Shown here one piece after another: positions 56,678 to 64,000 of a stretch of DNA of 64,000 bases. The DNA is taken from positions 124,001 to 188,000 of the forward strand of contig NZ_BRLB01000005.1 in NCBI RefSeq assembly GCF_027923465.1. Direction: 5' to 3'. Position numbers and translations under genes: made by a program. This DNA comes from Vallitalea longa (GTDB taxonomy: Bacteria > Bacillota > Clostridia > Lachnospirales > Vallitaleaceae). The notes under the pieces are model-generated. The model was not told where the DNA came from. It ran no database searches and was given only the letters and a program-made list of their open reading frames with translations. Within the stretch, counting starts at the first letter, position 1; each line of letters opens with the position of its first letter.

Positions 56678-56842
56678 TCTAATAGGTAATGATATTCCAG
56701 TATAAATTTAATTTGTTTACTTTAATTTATTAATATATTAAAACATTGAAGTGATTCAAGCTTTTAATATGATAATAAGTGATTTAAGCTTTAGAGACAA
56801 ATACCAAACTTGTTAAAAAACTATAAAAAGGAGATATACATA

Positions 56843-58045
56843 ATGTTATCATATGGTTTTTTCTTAGATTTAGCAATCATTTTACTTAGTACTAAGTTAT
56901 TAGGTTTATTGACTAGAAGAATACGTATGCCACAAGTAGTAGGAGCACTTCTTGCGGGATTGATACTTGGACCTGCACTACTGAATGTTGTCCATGAAAG
57001 TGATTTCATAGATAAGATGGCTGAATTAGGGGTTATTGTTTTAATGTTCTCAGCTGGTCTAGAAACAGATTTGAAAGAATTAAAAAAATGTGGGAAAGCA
57101 TCACTCATTATTGCAGTATTAGGGGTTGCACTACCTCTTGTTGGAGGATTAGTTGTTGCAGGGTTATTCGCTGGTAATTTAATACATATGACTCAACAAG
57201 AATTATTAGAAAACATTTTTATAGGTGTTGTTCTTACAGCCACATCAGTTAGTATTACCGTTGAAACCCTAAAAGAAATGGGAAAATTAAAATCACCGTC
57301 TGGAACAGCCATACTGGGAGCTGCTGTTATTGATGATGTGTTAGGAATAATTATATTAACGATTGTTTCAAGTTTTGCAGATCCTAGTGTAAGTATCGTA
57401 AGTATTTTAGTAAGGATTTTATTATTCTTTGTATTTGCTGCTGTCTGTGCAGTTGTTTTCTACTACGTATTTAATAAAATGTCTGATGTCTATGGAAAGA
57501 AAAGAAGGCTTCCAATATACAGCTTAGCGTTTTGTTTAATATTATCTTACATAGCAGAAGAATATTTTGGAGTTGCAGATATAACGGGAGCATTTTTGGC
57601 AGGAATTATAATATCTAATGTTACTCATTCAGAGTACGTTTCAGAAAAGATGGATATCACATCCTACATGCTTCTATCACCTATTTTCTTTGCTAGCATA
57701 GGGATAAAAACAAGTGTTGAAAATATGGATATGAAAATCATTCTGTTTGCCCTTGCATTATTAGTCATTGCAATCTTAACTAAAGTTGTTGGATGTGGTT
57801 TAGGGGCTAAGTTATGCGGATACGATGGAAAACAGTCTCTGAGGATTGGAGTTGGTATGATATCTAGAGGTGAAGTAGCTCTAATTGTTGCTGATAAAGG
57901 TGCTTCAGTCGGACTTATGAATCAAACATATTTCGCTCCACTTATCATAGTAGTTATTATTACGACTATAATTACACCAATACTTCTAAAAATGGTGTAT
58001 CACAATAAAAATAACGAAGATAATAATAAAGTTAGGATTTCATAG
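56843..58045 (+). CDS. CPA2-family cation/proton antiporter (KefB-like)
   Basis: 400 residues, about 12 membrane helices, Na_H_Exchanger domain: RMPQVVGALLAGLILGPALL, GVIVLMFSAGLETDL, paired acidic residues in AAVIDDVLGIIIL (transport site), FLAGIIIS. No C-terminal RCK/TrkA domain, unlike full KefB/C; the next gene encodes a small soluble protein that might take that regulatory role. ATG 56843 follows AAAGGAG. Confidence 0.9.
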   Translation: MLSYGFFLDLAIILLSTKLLGLLTRRIRMPQVVGALLAGLILGPALLNVVHESDFIDKMAELGVIVLMFSAGLETDLKELKKCGKASLIIAVLGVALPLVGGLVVAGLFAGNLIHMTQQELLENIFIGVVLTATSVSITVETLKEMGKLKSPSGTAILGAAVIDDVLGIIILTIVSSFADPSVSIVSILVRILLFFVFAAVCAVVFYYVFNKMSDVYGKKRRLPIYSLAFCLILSYIAEEYFGVADITGAFLAGIIISNVTHSEYVSEKMDITSYMLLSPIFFASIGIKTSVENMDMKIILFALALLVIAILTKVVGCGLGAKLCGYDGKQSLRIGVGMISRGEVALIVADKGASVGLMNQTYFAPLIIVVIITTIITPILLKMVYHNKNNEDNNKVRIS

Positions 58046-58068
58046 TTGCAAATTGGAGGCGCAATAAA

Positions 58069-58392
58069 ATGTACTTGGTGTTATGTACAATTAATGATGA
58101 AAGCAAAAAAAATATATTTGAAAGTGTATTGACTATTGAAAATGGTGTACACAGTGTATTGTGGTTAACAGTAAAAGACGGTCTAGATAAGAAAATCAAA
58201 AAAACAATAATAGGTGGTTCTATTTCAGGATTATATGAGAATAAGTACAAGCAGACCTGTTTCATTACATTAGAAGATAAAGCTTATAAAGAAATATATA
58301 TCAAAATGCAGAAATTAGGACTAGAAGATTACATTGATAGTTATACGAAATTACCAATATTAGAAGATTGTAAATCCATCTCATTAGCCTAA
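58069..58392 (+). CDS. Small soluble protein, PII-like candidate
   Basis: 107 residues, not confidently assigned. Predicted alternating strands and helices (MYLVLCTINDESKKNIFESVL, a VHSVLWLTVKDG strand-loop, KQTCFITLEDKAYKEIYIKMQKLG) fit a ferredoxin-like PII/DUF190-type fold, but nucleotide-binding motifs are not clear. GGAGG before the ATG; 23 bases after the antiporter and 12 before ClC, so co-transcribed. Position suggests a regulator of one or both transporters (inference). Confidence 0.7.
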   Translation: MYLVLCTINDESKKNIFESVLTIENGVHSVLWLTVKDGLDKKIKKTIIGGSISGLYENKYKQTCFITLEDKAYKEIYIKMQKLGLEDYIDSYTKLPILEDCKSISLA

Positions 58393-58404
58393 GGAGTGCT
58401 CAAA

Positions 58405-59970
58405 GTGAATAGAAGCAATAAAACTACAGATACATTGAATCATTGGTATACACTGGACTTGAAAGTAATATTAGAAGGAATTCTTATCGGATTTATCACA
58501 GGTATTATAATTGTTGCATATAGAGTATGCTTGAGTCATGCAGACACAATCAGAGAAAAAGCCTACGAATTTATGTCCGGAAAAACAATAATGATTATCC
58601 TATGGTTCATATTGATTATAGGAGTCGGATTAATACTTGGACTATTGATTAAAAAATATCCTATGATAAAAGGTAGTGGTATACCTCAGATCAAAGGATT
58701 CTTAGTTAGACAACTTAATATCAGCTGGTTAAAAGAATTGGTTTTAAAATTTTTTGGCGGAATCCTTTCTATAGGATTCGGTCTTTCTCTAGGAAGAGAA
58801 GGTCCTTCAGTTCAAATGGGAGCAACTGCTGGACTAGGGTTTAGCCGTATATTCAAAAGAATGCATTTGGAAGAGAAATACTTGGTTACTGCTGGGGCAA
58901 GTGCGGGACTTGCTGCGGCTTTCAATGCTCCACTTGCAGGAGTTATTTTTGCGCTGGAAGAATTGCATCGTAACTTTTCCCCAATTATACTTATGTGTGC
59001 AATGGGAGCATCGATAACAGCTGACTTTGTTTCAAGTAACTTTTTCGGACTAAAACCTATATTTGATTTTACTAATTTAGAGATTCTACCATTAAAATAT
59101 TATTTGATGATTGTTGGATTAGGTATTATAGCAGCTATCCTTGGAAAACTATTTAATAAGCTACTATTATTAGCTTCAAAATACATAGATGGTTCAACAA
59201 AAATAAAATCAATATATAAGCCAGTTATACCTCTTGTAATCTCAGGTATATTAGGATTTACTATCCCAAGCGTATTAGGTGGAGGACATGAATTAATTGT
59301 AAGACTAACAAATGAAAGTATGCTCATTAAGATATTAATTGTACTATTCATTTTAAAACTTTTATTCACAGTTATATCCTATGGTTCAGGTGTACCCGGT
59401 GGTATATTCCTACCAGTACTTGTATTAGGTGCATTGATCGGAAAAACTTATGGACAAGTATGTGTTTCAGTATTTAACATTGATGAAGTATATATACTCA
59501 ACTTCATCACTTTAGCTATGGCAGCTTATTTTACAGCCATAGTGAAGGCTCCAATAACAGGAAGTATACTAGTTACAGAGATGACCGGTTCCTTTAACCA
59601 TCTGCTTCCACTCATCACAATCTGCCTAGTAGCACAAGTTGTCACAGGTATGATTAACTCAGGAGCAATATACGATTTACTTCTAGAAAAATTATTGAAA
59701 AATAATAAAGGTAATTATATGAAAGAGGCAGGAGAGAAGAAAGTAATACTAGAAGTACCTGTCATGTTAGGTTCAGACATTGAACACAAAAAAATCAAAA
59801 ATATAACATGGCCTTCTAACTGCTTAGTAGTAGGAATCAAAAGAGGAGAAAAAGAGCTTATCCCCAATGGAGAATACAAAATATATGCAGGCGATTTCTT
59901 AATTATCCTCACAGACTCAAACGACGCACAAACATTAAAACTAGAACTATTAGACATGTCAACAGTCTAA
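58405..59970 (+). CDS. ClC-type chloride/proton exchanger with TrkA-C domain
   Basis: 521 residues. Chloride-path motifs GSGIPQIKG, GREGPSVQMGA (gating Glu present), GVPGGIFLPVLVLGA; EELHRNF retains the inner proton Glu of exchangers, so antiport rather than channel function is likely. C-terminal RCK_C/TrkA-C domain (about 440-520; EHKKIKNITWPSNCLVVGIKRGEKELIPNG). GTG 58405 has AAGGAG eight bases upstream; the GTG at 58396 overlaps it. Confidence 0.92.
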   Translation: MNRSNKTTDTLNHWYTLDLKVILEGILIGFITGIIIVAYRVCLSHADTIREKAYEFMSGKTIMIILWFILIIGVGLILGLLIKKYPMIKGSGIPQIKGFLVRQLNISWLKELVLKFFGGILSIGFGLSLGREGPSVQMGATAGLGFSRIFKRMHLEEKYLVTAGASAGLAAAFNAPLAGVIFALEELHRNFSPIILMCAMGASITADFVSSNFFGLKPIFDFTNLEILPLKYYLMIVGLGIIAAILGKLFNKLLLLASKYIDGSTKIKSIYKPVIPLVISGILGFTIPSVLGGGHELIVRLTNESMLIKILIVLFILKLLFTVISYGSGVPGGIFLPVLVLGALIGKTYGQVCVSVFNIDEVYILNFITLAMAAYFTAIVKAPITGSILVTEMTGSFNHLLPLITICLVAQVVTGMINSGAIYDLLLEKLLKNNKGNYMKEAGEKKVILEVPVMLGSDIEHKKIKNITWPSNCLVVGIKRGEKELIPNGEYKIYAGDFLIILTDSNDAQTLKLELLDMSTV

Positions 59971-60027
59971 AACATCCGAAAAAATAAATTAAATATAAAA
60001 TTATTGATAATAAAATATTAATATCAG

Positions 60028-60069
60028 AGGACTATCTTATAGAAGTTATACTATAAAATAGTCCTTTTT
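60028..60069 (+). terminator. Terminator after ClC gene
   Basis: AGGACTAT (60028-60035) with ATAGTCCT (60058-60065), inner TTATAG/CTATAA, then TTTTTA. Confidence 0.8.
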
Positions 60070-60262
60070 ATACTATAAAAAGAATTTAAGATAAAAACAT
60101 AATATTTCTATAGTATCAATTTCAACTTTTTTCAAAAATATGACATAGAATAATGTAATAATTCTTATGACTTGACTTTAATCTTTAGTTCCAACTCTAA
60201 TAATTGTATATTAGTAAGTTAGTAAATAGACTAACTTATAGATAGTGGTGGTCATAAGTCAT

Positions 60263-60331
60263 GGTAAAGTGTTGCAATCACTTGCCTTACCCTGAAAAAC
60301 GGTCGGTCTGCGTGATTACAACACTTTATCC
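60263..60331 (-). repeat. Capped-hairpin element, copy D (inverted)
   Basis: Arms 60263-60281 and 60312-60331 pair over 19 bases (GTAAAGTGTTG... with ...CAACACTTTA). On the minus strand the tip reads GCAGACCGACC ... TTCAGGGTAAGGCAA, a divergent form of the tip in copies A-C. Stem sequence is unrelated to theirs. Confidence 0.7.
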
Positions 60332-60423
60332 TTCTTATTTGACAGCTAATTGAAATAAAATGATAACCAATATAAAATAGATAATATAATACTCATCTAA
60401 ACTCTTGTACACAAAAATAGAAA

Positions 60424-60494
60424 GTGATAAATAGTTAGTTTTACGAAGACCGGTCCTTCAGGAGTAAGGCGAAGTAAAACTAACTATATATCAC
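60424..60494. repeat. Capped-hairpin element, copy B
   Basis: Arms 60424-60444 and 60474-60494 (21 bp, one mismatch) enclose a 29-base tip with GAAGACCGGTCC and AGTAAGGCGAA. Lies in a 126-base unit (60409-60534) repeated at 60638-60763. Confidence 0.85.
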
Positions 60495-60652
60495 AAACGT
60501 TAATAACCGTTAGTCCACAAAAAACTAACTAAACTCATTAATCTTATTCATCCGTTAATCTAGACCATATCTTAATTAATCAATAAAACACATACAAATA
60601 AAAATAAACACCATAATAATTCCATACGAACTTCCTTACACAAAAATAGAAA

Positions 60653-60723
60653 GTGATAAATAGTTAGTTTTACGAAGGCCGGTCCTTCAGGAGTAAGGCG
60701 AAGTAAAACTAACTATTTATCAC
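60653..60723. repeat. Capped-hairpin element, copy C
   Basis: Arms 60653-60673 and 60703-60723 are perfectly complementary (21 bp). Tip differs from copy B by one base (GAAGGCC). Compared with copy B, the right arm changed (TATTTATCAC for TATATATCAC) so that pairing with the left arm is perfect. Unit begins 229 bases after copy B's. Confidence 0.85.
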
Positions 60724-60825
60724 TAACGCCAATAACCGTTAGTCCACAAAAAACTAACTAAATTAATTATCCTACCAATCCGTTAGCCCACACTCCTAAA
60801 AAATAAATTAAAATATTAAAATGTA

Positions 60826-60856
60826 TTGACTCATACGTTACGTAATAGTCTATAAT
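60826..60856 (+). promoter_or_regulatory. MerR-type promoter with 19-bp spacer
   Basis: TTGACT (60826-60831), 19 bases, TATAAT (60851-60856). A 23-bp dyad GACTnnTACGTnACGTAnnAGTC fills 60828-60850. The overlong spacer and the dyad between the boxes are the classic MerR activation arrangement; here it is autoregulatory. Confidence 0.85.
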
Positions 60857-60898
60857 AAAACCATAGTGATATTACTAATAAAACCAAAGGTGATTATA

Positions 60899-61624
60899 AT
60901 GACCGTAAACGAAGTAAGCAAAATTGCAAATATAAGTGTAAGAACCCTACATTATTACGATGAAATAAATCTGCTGAAACCTCATAAACTAACCGAATCC
61001 GGTTACAGAATATATGAGAATGAACAACTAGAAAAACTATGGCAGATCCTATTTTTCAAAGAATTAGGCTTCAAATTGGAGACAATAAAAAAAATAATAA
61101 ACGATCCTCAATTTGATAAAGAACAAGCACTTATGCAGCACAAAAAACTATTACTGGAGAAGAAAAAAAGACTAAACAAAATTATCAACTCAATTGATAA
61201 AACTTTAAAGGAAGGATTTGATATAACCATGATAGATACATTCAGTATGGAAAATTACGAAAAATATAAAGAAGAAGCAATAGAGAAATATGGAGAAACA
61301 GCCATTAATACCTACAAGAAAACCAGTAAATACAGTAAGAAAAAGTGGGAAGAAATCAATAAAGAAGCAAATACAATCTATAAAGAATTAGCTGACAATA
61401 TGGATAAAGATGTAGACGATCCATATGTTCAGAAACTAATCGATGATTGGAGAAATCATATAACTTACAATTACTATGAATGTACTATAGATATATTCAG
61501 AGGTCTTGGTAATCTATATGTTGCAGATGAACGTTTTACTAAAAATATAGACAAAACTAAAGAAGGATTAGCAAGATATATGAAAGAAGCAATTATATAT
61601 TATTGTGACAATTACCAAGGTTAA
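60899..61624 (+). CDS. TipA-like MerR regulator (MerR HTH + TipAS)
   Basis: 241 residues. MerR HTH (about 1-70; TVNEVSKIANISVRTLHYYDEINLLKPHKLTESGYRIYE), dimerisation coiled coil (about 75-115) and a TipAS-type ligand domain (about 125-241; KYGETAINTYKKTSKYSKKKW, DDPYVQKLIDDWRNHI, YVADERFTKNIDKTKEGLA). TipAS domains bind thiopeptide-like or other hydrophobic drugs. ATG 60899 has AAAGGTG upstream. No efflux gene is adjacent, so it may mainly bind the drug or act elsewhere. Confidence 0.92.
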   Translation: MTVNEVSKIANISVRTLHYYDEINLLKPHKLTESGYRIYENEQLEKLWQILFFKELGFKLETIKKIINDPQFDKEQALMQHKKLLLEKKKRLNKIINSIDKTLKEGFDITMIDTFSMENYEKYKEEAIEKYGETAINTYKKTSKYSKKKWEEINKEANTIYKELADNMDKDVDDPYVQKLIDDWRNHITYNYYECTIDIFRGLGNLYVADERFTKNIDKTKEGLARYMKEAIIYYCDNYQG

Positions 61625-61695
61625 TGTAACAAAACAACTTTATCTTTCTTATAATAATATTAAGTTATATTAATATTTTATAGGAGAGATGCTTT

Positions 61696-62571
61696 ATGGA
61701 TATGTTTGATTGTGGGATTTACTCCTTTGTAAATGCAGTAACAATAGAGACTGTTCGATACTGGGCTAGAAATTCATACCAACATATAGATGTTTTGATA
61801 AATTCTGCAAAACCAAACAATGGGGTTGTATACGAGAGTTTTAATAATGATTTAAAAAGGTTGTATAAATCATTTCATAACATTTATGATGAACTTGCTG
61901 ATGTAAAAAGAGATACCAATGTTTATTTTATGGTAAAAAGGTTCCTTATAGCAAATGATCACTTCATGGTGATATTGCAGAGATTGAAGTTTGAAGGATT
62001 CAATGGTTACCCAGAATTATATCAAGTTACATACCATATTCTATATGAACAGATGTATGTAAAAGAAATATTCAGACCTTTAATGATAACTTCTGATGTT
62101 AACACAGATAATGTAGTTATAAACTCTAATTTTAGAAGAATGGGACTTGGAACAAATCCTATTCAATGTATATATGGACAGATCTACTTTTGGAGCATCA
62201 TAGGTGCTGAACATCCATCTATTATTATGAACATCAGTCCCAATGAAACTAAACAACTCCCTAAGAAAATAATTAATGAATTTAACAATATAACTAAAAA
62301 ATTCAACGATGTAAATTACAAACTTTCAAATATATATCCGAAACTCAATAATATGAATATCCTAGTTGTCATTAAAGAATTCAGTAAAATAAATGAAGAA
62401 TTTATTAGATTATTATATTCATTGAAGGATAACATAGAATCTCTCCCTAATATAAAAAACAACTTACCTAAACTGTTTTTCGCTATATTGGAACATATAA
62501 TAAATGAACATGGATATGCAAAGCTATTGACAGAAAAAATATTGGAAAGTCAATATGGTAAAAATATTTAA
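61696..62571 (+). CDS. DUF2935-like helical protein
   Basis: 291 residues, soluble and nearly all helical, apparently two repeats (about 18-130 and 160-288), each beginning with an aromatic-rich helix holding His: VRYWARNSYQHIDVL and IYFWSIIGAEHPSII. This resembles DUF2935, a duplicated four-helix bundle of unknown function with metal-binding-type E/H residues; the assignment is from memory of the fold pattern. AGGAGAG before the ATG; terminator after. Confidence 0.6.
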   Translation: MDMFDCGIYSFVNAVTIETVRYWARNSYQHIDVLINSAKPNNGVVYESFNNDLKRLYKSFHNIYDELADVKRDTNVYFMVKRFLIANDHFMVILQRLKFEGFNGYPELYQVTYHILYEQMYVKEIFRPLMITSDVNTDNVVINSNFRRMGLGTNPIQCIYGQIYFWSIIGAEHPSIIMNISPNETKQLPKKIINEFNNITKKFNDVNYKLSNIYPKLNNMNILVVIKEFSKINEEFIRLLYSLKDNIESLPNIKNNLPKLFFAILEHIINEHGYAKLLTEKILESQYGKNI

Positions 62572-62594
62572 AAGGTCTATTGGGCCTTTTTTTA
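62570..62594 (+). terminator. Terminator after DUF2935-like gene
   Basis: AAAGG (62571-62575) and CCTTT (62585-62589) close a short stem, followed by seven T. Confidence 0.7.
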
Positions 62595-62781
62595 ATGTTT
62601 TATTTAGGAAAGTTTTTTTAGTATATGAAAAATTTTTTTTGACAATAATTTCTTTAAGTACCAGAACAATTCTTTTAAATTAATTGCAAATAGAGTATAC
62701 TAAGTGTAAGTATAATTCAGATGCTACATATTTTAAAAATAAACTAAAATCTACATTAAATGGACATCAGGAGGTAAAAAT

Positions 62782-63735
62782 ATGATAAAAATAATTGCAG
62801 ATTCAACTTGTGATTTGTCACCAGAAATAATCGAAAAATTCAATATAGGTGTTGCACCCCTTACTATTAATATCGATGAAAAATTATATAGAGATAAAAT
62901 TGATATATCAGCAGATAAATTCTATAGAATAATCGAAGAACTAGACAAAGAACCTACAACATCAATGCCTAATCCATCAGAATTCCTAAAATTATATAAT
63001 AATGCTGTTGATGAAGGACATACAGAAATTATATGTATATGTATGTCAAGTGCTACAAGCGGGTCTTATCAATCAGCAGAACTGGCAAAAACTTATTTTT
63101 ATGAAGAAAATGAAGGATCTGATATTAGAATAACTGTAATAGATTCCAAATGTATGAGTCATGGTAGCGGATGGCTAATAATGAAAACAGCAATTTATCG
63201 TGATAAAGGTATCGAATATGATAAATTAGTAAAATGGATAGAACATTTCAAAAAACAAGTAAAACATTATTTGACTGTAGATGACCTAGATCATTTAATT
63301 AAAAGTGGTAGACTTACTAATGCTAGTGCATTCATAGGGAAAATATTAAGAATCAAACCGATAATGACAATGAAAAAAGGTAAAGGATCTATAGTTGCAA
63401 AAGAAAGAGGAAGAAAAAGAGTATTATCATATTTAATAAACGAATTCAATAAAAGAGTTGATGAAAGATATACTAATTTTATAATAATAGGGTATACCTC
63501 GGATATAAAATATGCTGAAAATCTAAAAGAAAGAATGATAAGAGATACAGATTTTAAAGGTGACATATATATTATGCAGATGGGTGTTGCAGTAGGTACC
63601 CATGTAGGTCTTGGAGCAGTTTCTTTATTCTTTTTGGAAAAGAGATCAGGGCAAGCATTTGATAATCTATTGGTCAACAGCATGTATGAATTTGTAGATA
63701 AAACCAATGATTTTATTGATAAGATAAAAAAATAA
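62782..63735 (+). CDS. DegV family fatty-acid-binding protein
   Basis: 317 residues. N-domain IIADSTCDLSPEIIEKF, lipid-binding MSSATSGSYQSAELA, TMPNP-type SMPNPSEFLKLY, and C-domain DDLDHLIKSGRLTNASAFIGKILRIKPIM, GVAVGTHVGLGAVSLFF. In FakB proteins of Staphylococcus this fold presents fatty acids to the FakA kinase; fakA is not in this window. AGGAGG precedes the ATG. Confidence 0.95.
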   Translation: MIKIIADSTCDLSPEIIEKFNIGVAPLTINIDEKLYRDKIDISADKFYRIIEELDKEPTTSMPNPSEFLKLYNNAVDEGHTEIICICMSSATSGSYQSAELAKTYFYEENEGSDIRITVIDSKCMSHGSGWLIMKTAIYRDKGIEYDKLVKWIEHFKKQVKHYLTVDDLDHLIKSGRLTNASAFIGKILRIKPIMTMKKGKGSIVAKERGRKRVLSYLINEFNKRVDERYTNFIIIGYTSDIKYAENLKERMIRDTDFKGDIYIMQMGVAVGTHVGLGAVSLFFLEKRSGQAFDNLLVNSMYEFVDKTNDFIDKIKK

Positions 63736-63763
63736 AATATAGTAGAATCGCAAAAAGAAAAAC

Positions 63764-63792
63764 TTGACTAATATTGTCTGAAAATGTAATAT
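63764..63792 (+). promoter_or_regulatory. Promoter of the 3'-edge gene
   Basis: TTGACT (63764-63769), 17 bases, TAATAT (63787-63792) preceded by TG. Confidence 0.55.
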
Positions 63793-63847
63793 TATATAGG
63801 TAATAATTTACTAAAGAAAAAACTTTGAAGTGTATAAGGACTAAAAT

Positions 63848-64000
63848 ATGAATAAAAGACTTAATTTTTTTATGAAGAATATTAAAATTTATAAAATGAA
63901 AAGTACATTTATTAAATTATTCTTTAGTTATATAGTTATAATCTTATTTATTACTATAGGAAGCATTTTGGTTTATAACTACTTAAAGGGTTCTTTAATA
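63848..64000 (+). CDS. Partial membrane protein, cut by window end
   Basis: Only the first 51 residues are present. A basic N-terminus (about 1-22) leads into one hydrophobic helix (about 24-44, KLFFSYIVIILFITIGSILV) and the frame stays open to the window end. AAGGA lies 7 bases before ATG 63848. The shape matches the N-terminus of membrane sensors such as AraC-type regulators or YesM-like kinases, but the family cannot be decided. Confidence 0.6.
   Translation, partial: MNKRLNFFMKNIKIYKMKSTFIKLFFSYIVIILFITIGSILVYNYLKGSLI

Noticed and set aside
60263-60723. CRISPR array or integron attC sites
   Set aside because: Only a few units at irregular distances, no equal-length spacers, no cas or integrase gene; conserved part is the hairpin tip, opposite to attC.

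Overview
The window is low-GC, has strong AGGAGG-type ribosome sites, LacI/RpiR/PadR/MerR regulators, an SLH-like surface protein, a BceRS-BceAB module and carbohydrate ABC importers without their own ATPase. This fits an anaerobic, spore-former-type Clostridia (Firmicutes); a marine Vallitalea-like lineage is a guess from gene content, not something I could test. No rRNA, tRNA, CRISPR array, prophage or insertion sequence was seen.

Layout. 1-1850: PadR regulator and DUF2812 membrane protein, ending in a REP-like hairpin. 2052-20023: a muropeptide / N-acetylmuramic acid salvage locus (MurR-type regulator, MurQ etherase, Opp/Dpp-type ABC transporter, MurK-type kinase, GNAT, PIG-L deacetylase, AmiE-type amidase, NamZ, family 5 binding lipoprotein). 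It is interrupted on the minus strand by a four-gene BceABRS antimicrobial-peptide defence module (3057-7565). AmiE and NamZ lack signal peptides here, so peptide-bearing fragments are probably imported whole and cut inside the cell. 20064-28727: a minus-strand operon for a beta-mannoside or other beta-glycan (two permeases, binding lipoprotein, GH130, GH3), with a divergent LacI-family regulator and repeated TAACATTTGTTA operators.

28939-45956: a glycosaminoglycan locus: two Cys-type sulfatases, an SLH-PL8 chondroitinase-like lyase, a membrane-bound AraC-type sensor, an ABC importer, a GH95 fucosidase and a GH88 unsaturated glucuronyl hydrolase. Three promoters share a 21-bp motif (two copies identical) and so look like one regulon. 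Lyase + fucosidase + sulfatases + GH88 suggest fucosylated, sulfated chondroitin as a possible substrate.

46183-55912 is mostly housekeeping: pseudouridine synthase, MFS, MATE, CIRCE-controlled Hsp20, MutS-like ATPase, DUF2278, Ogt, SPOR lipoprotein, AsnA. 56106-59970: an ion-homeostasis set (MpsC-like DUF2294 behind a terminator-bearing leader, CPA2 antiporter, small PII-like protein, ClC exchanger). 59971-60860 holds three copies, and 30546-30613 a fourth, of an unrecognised hairpin family with a conserved tip and unrelated but self-complementary stems; this is my best candidate for something undescribed. The window ends with a TipA-like MerR regulator, a DUF2935-like protein, DegV and the start of a membrane protein cut by the window edge.
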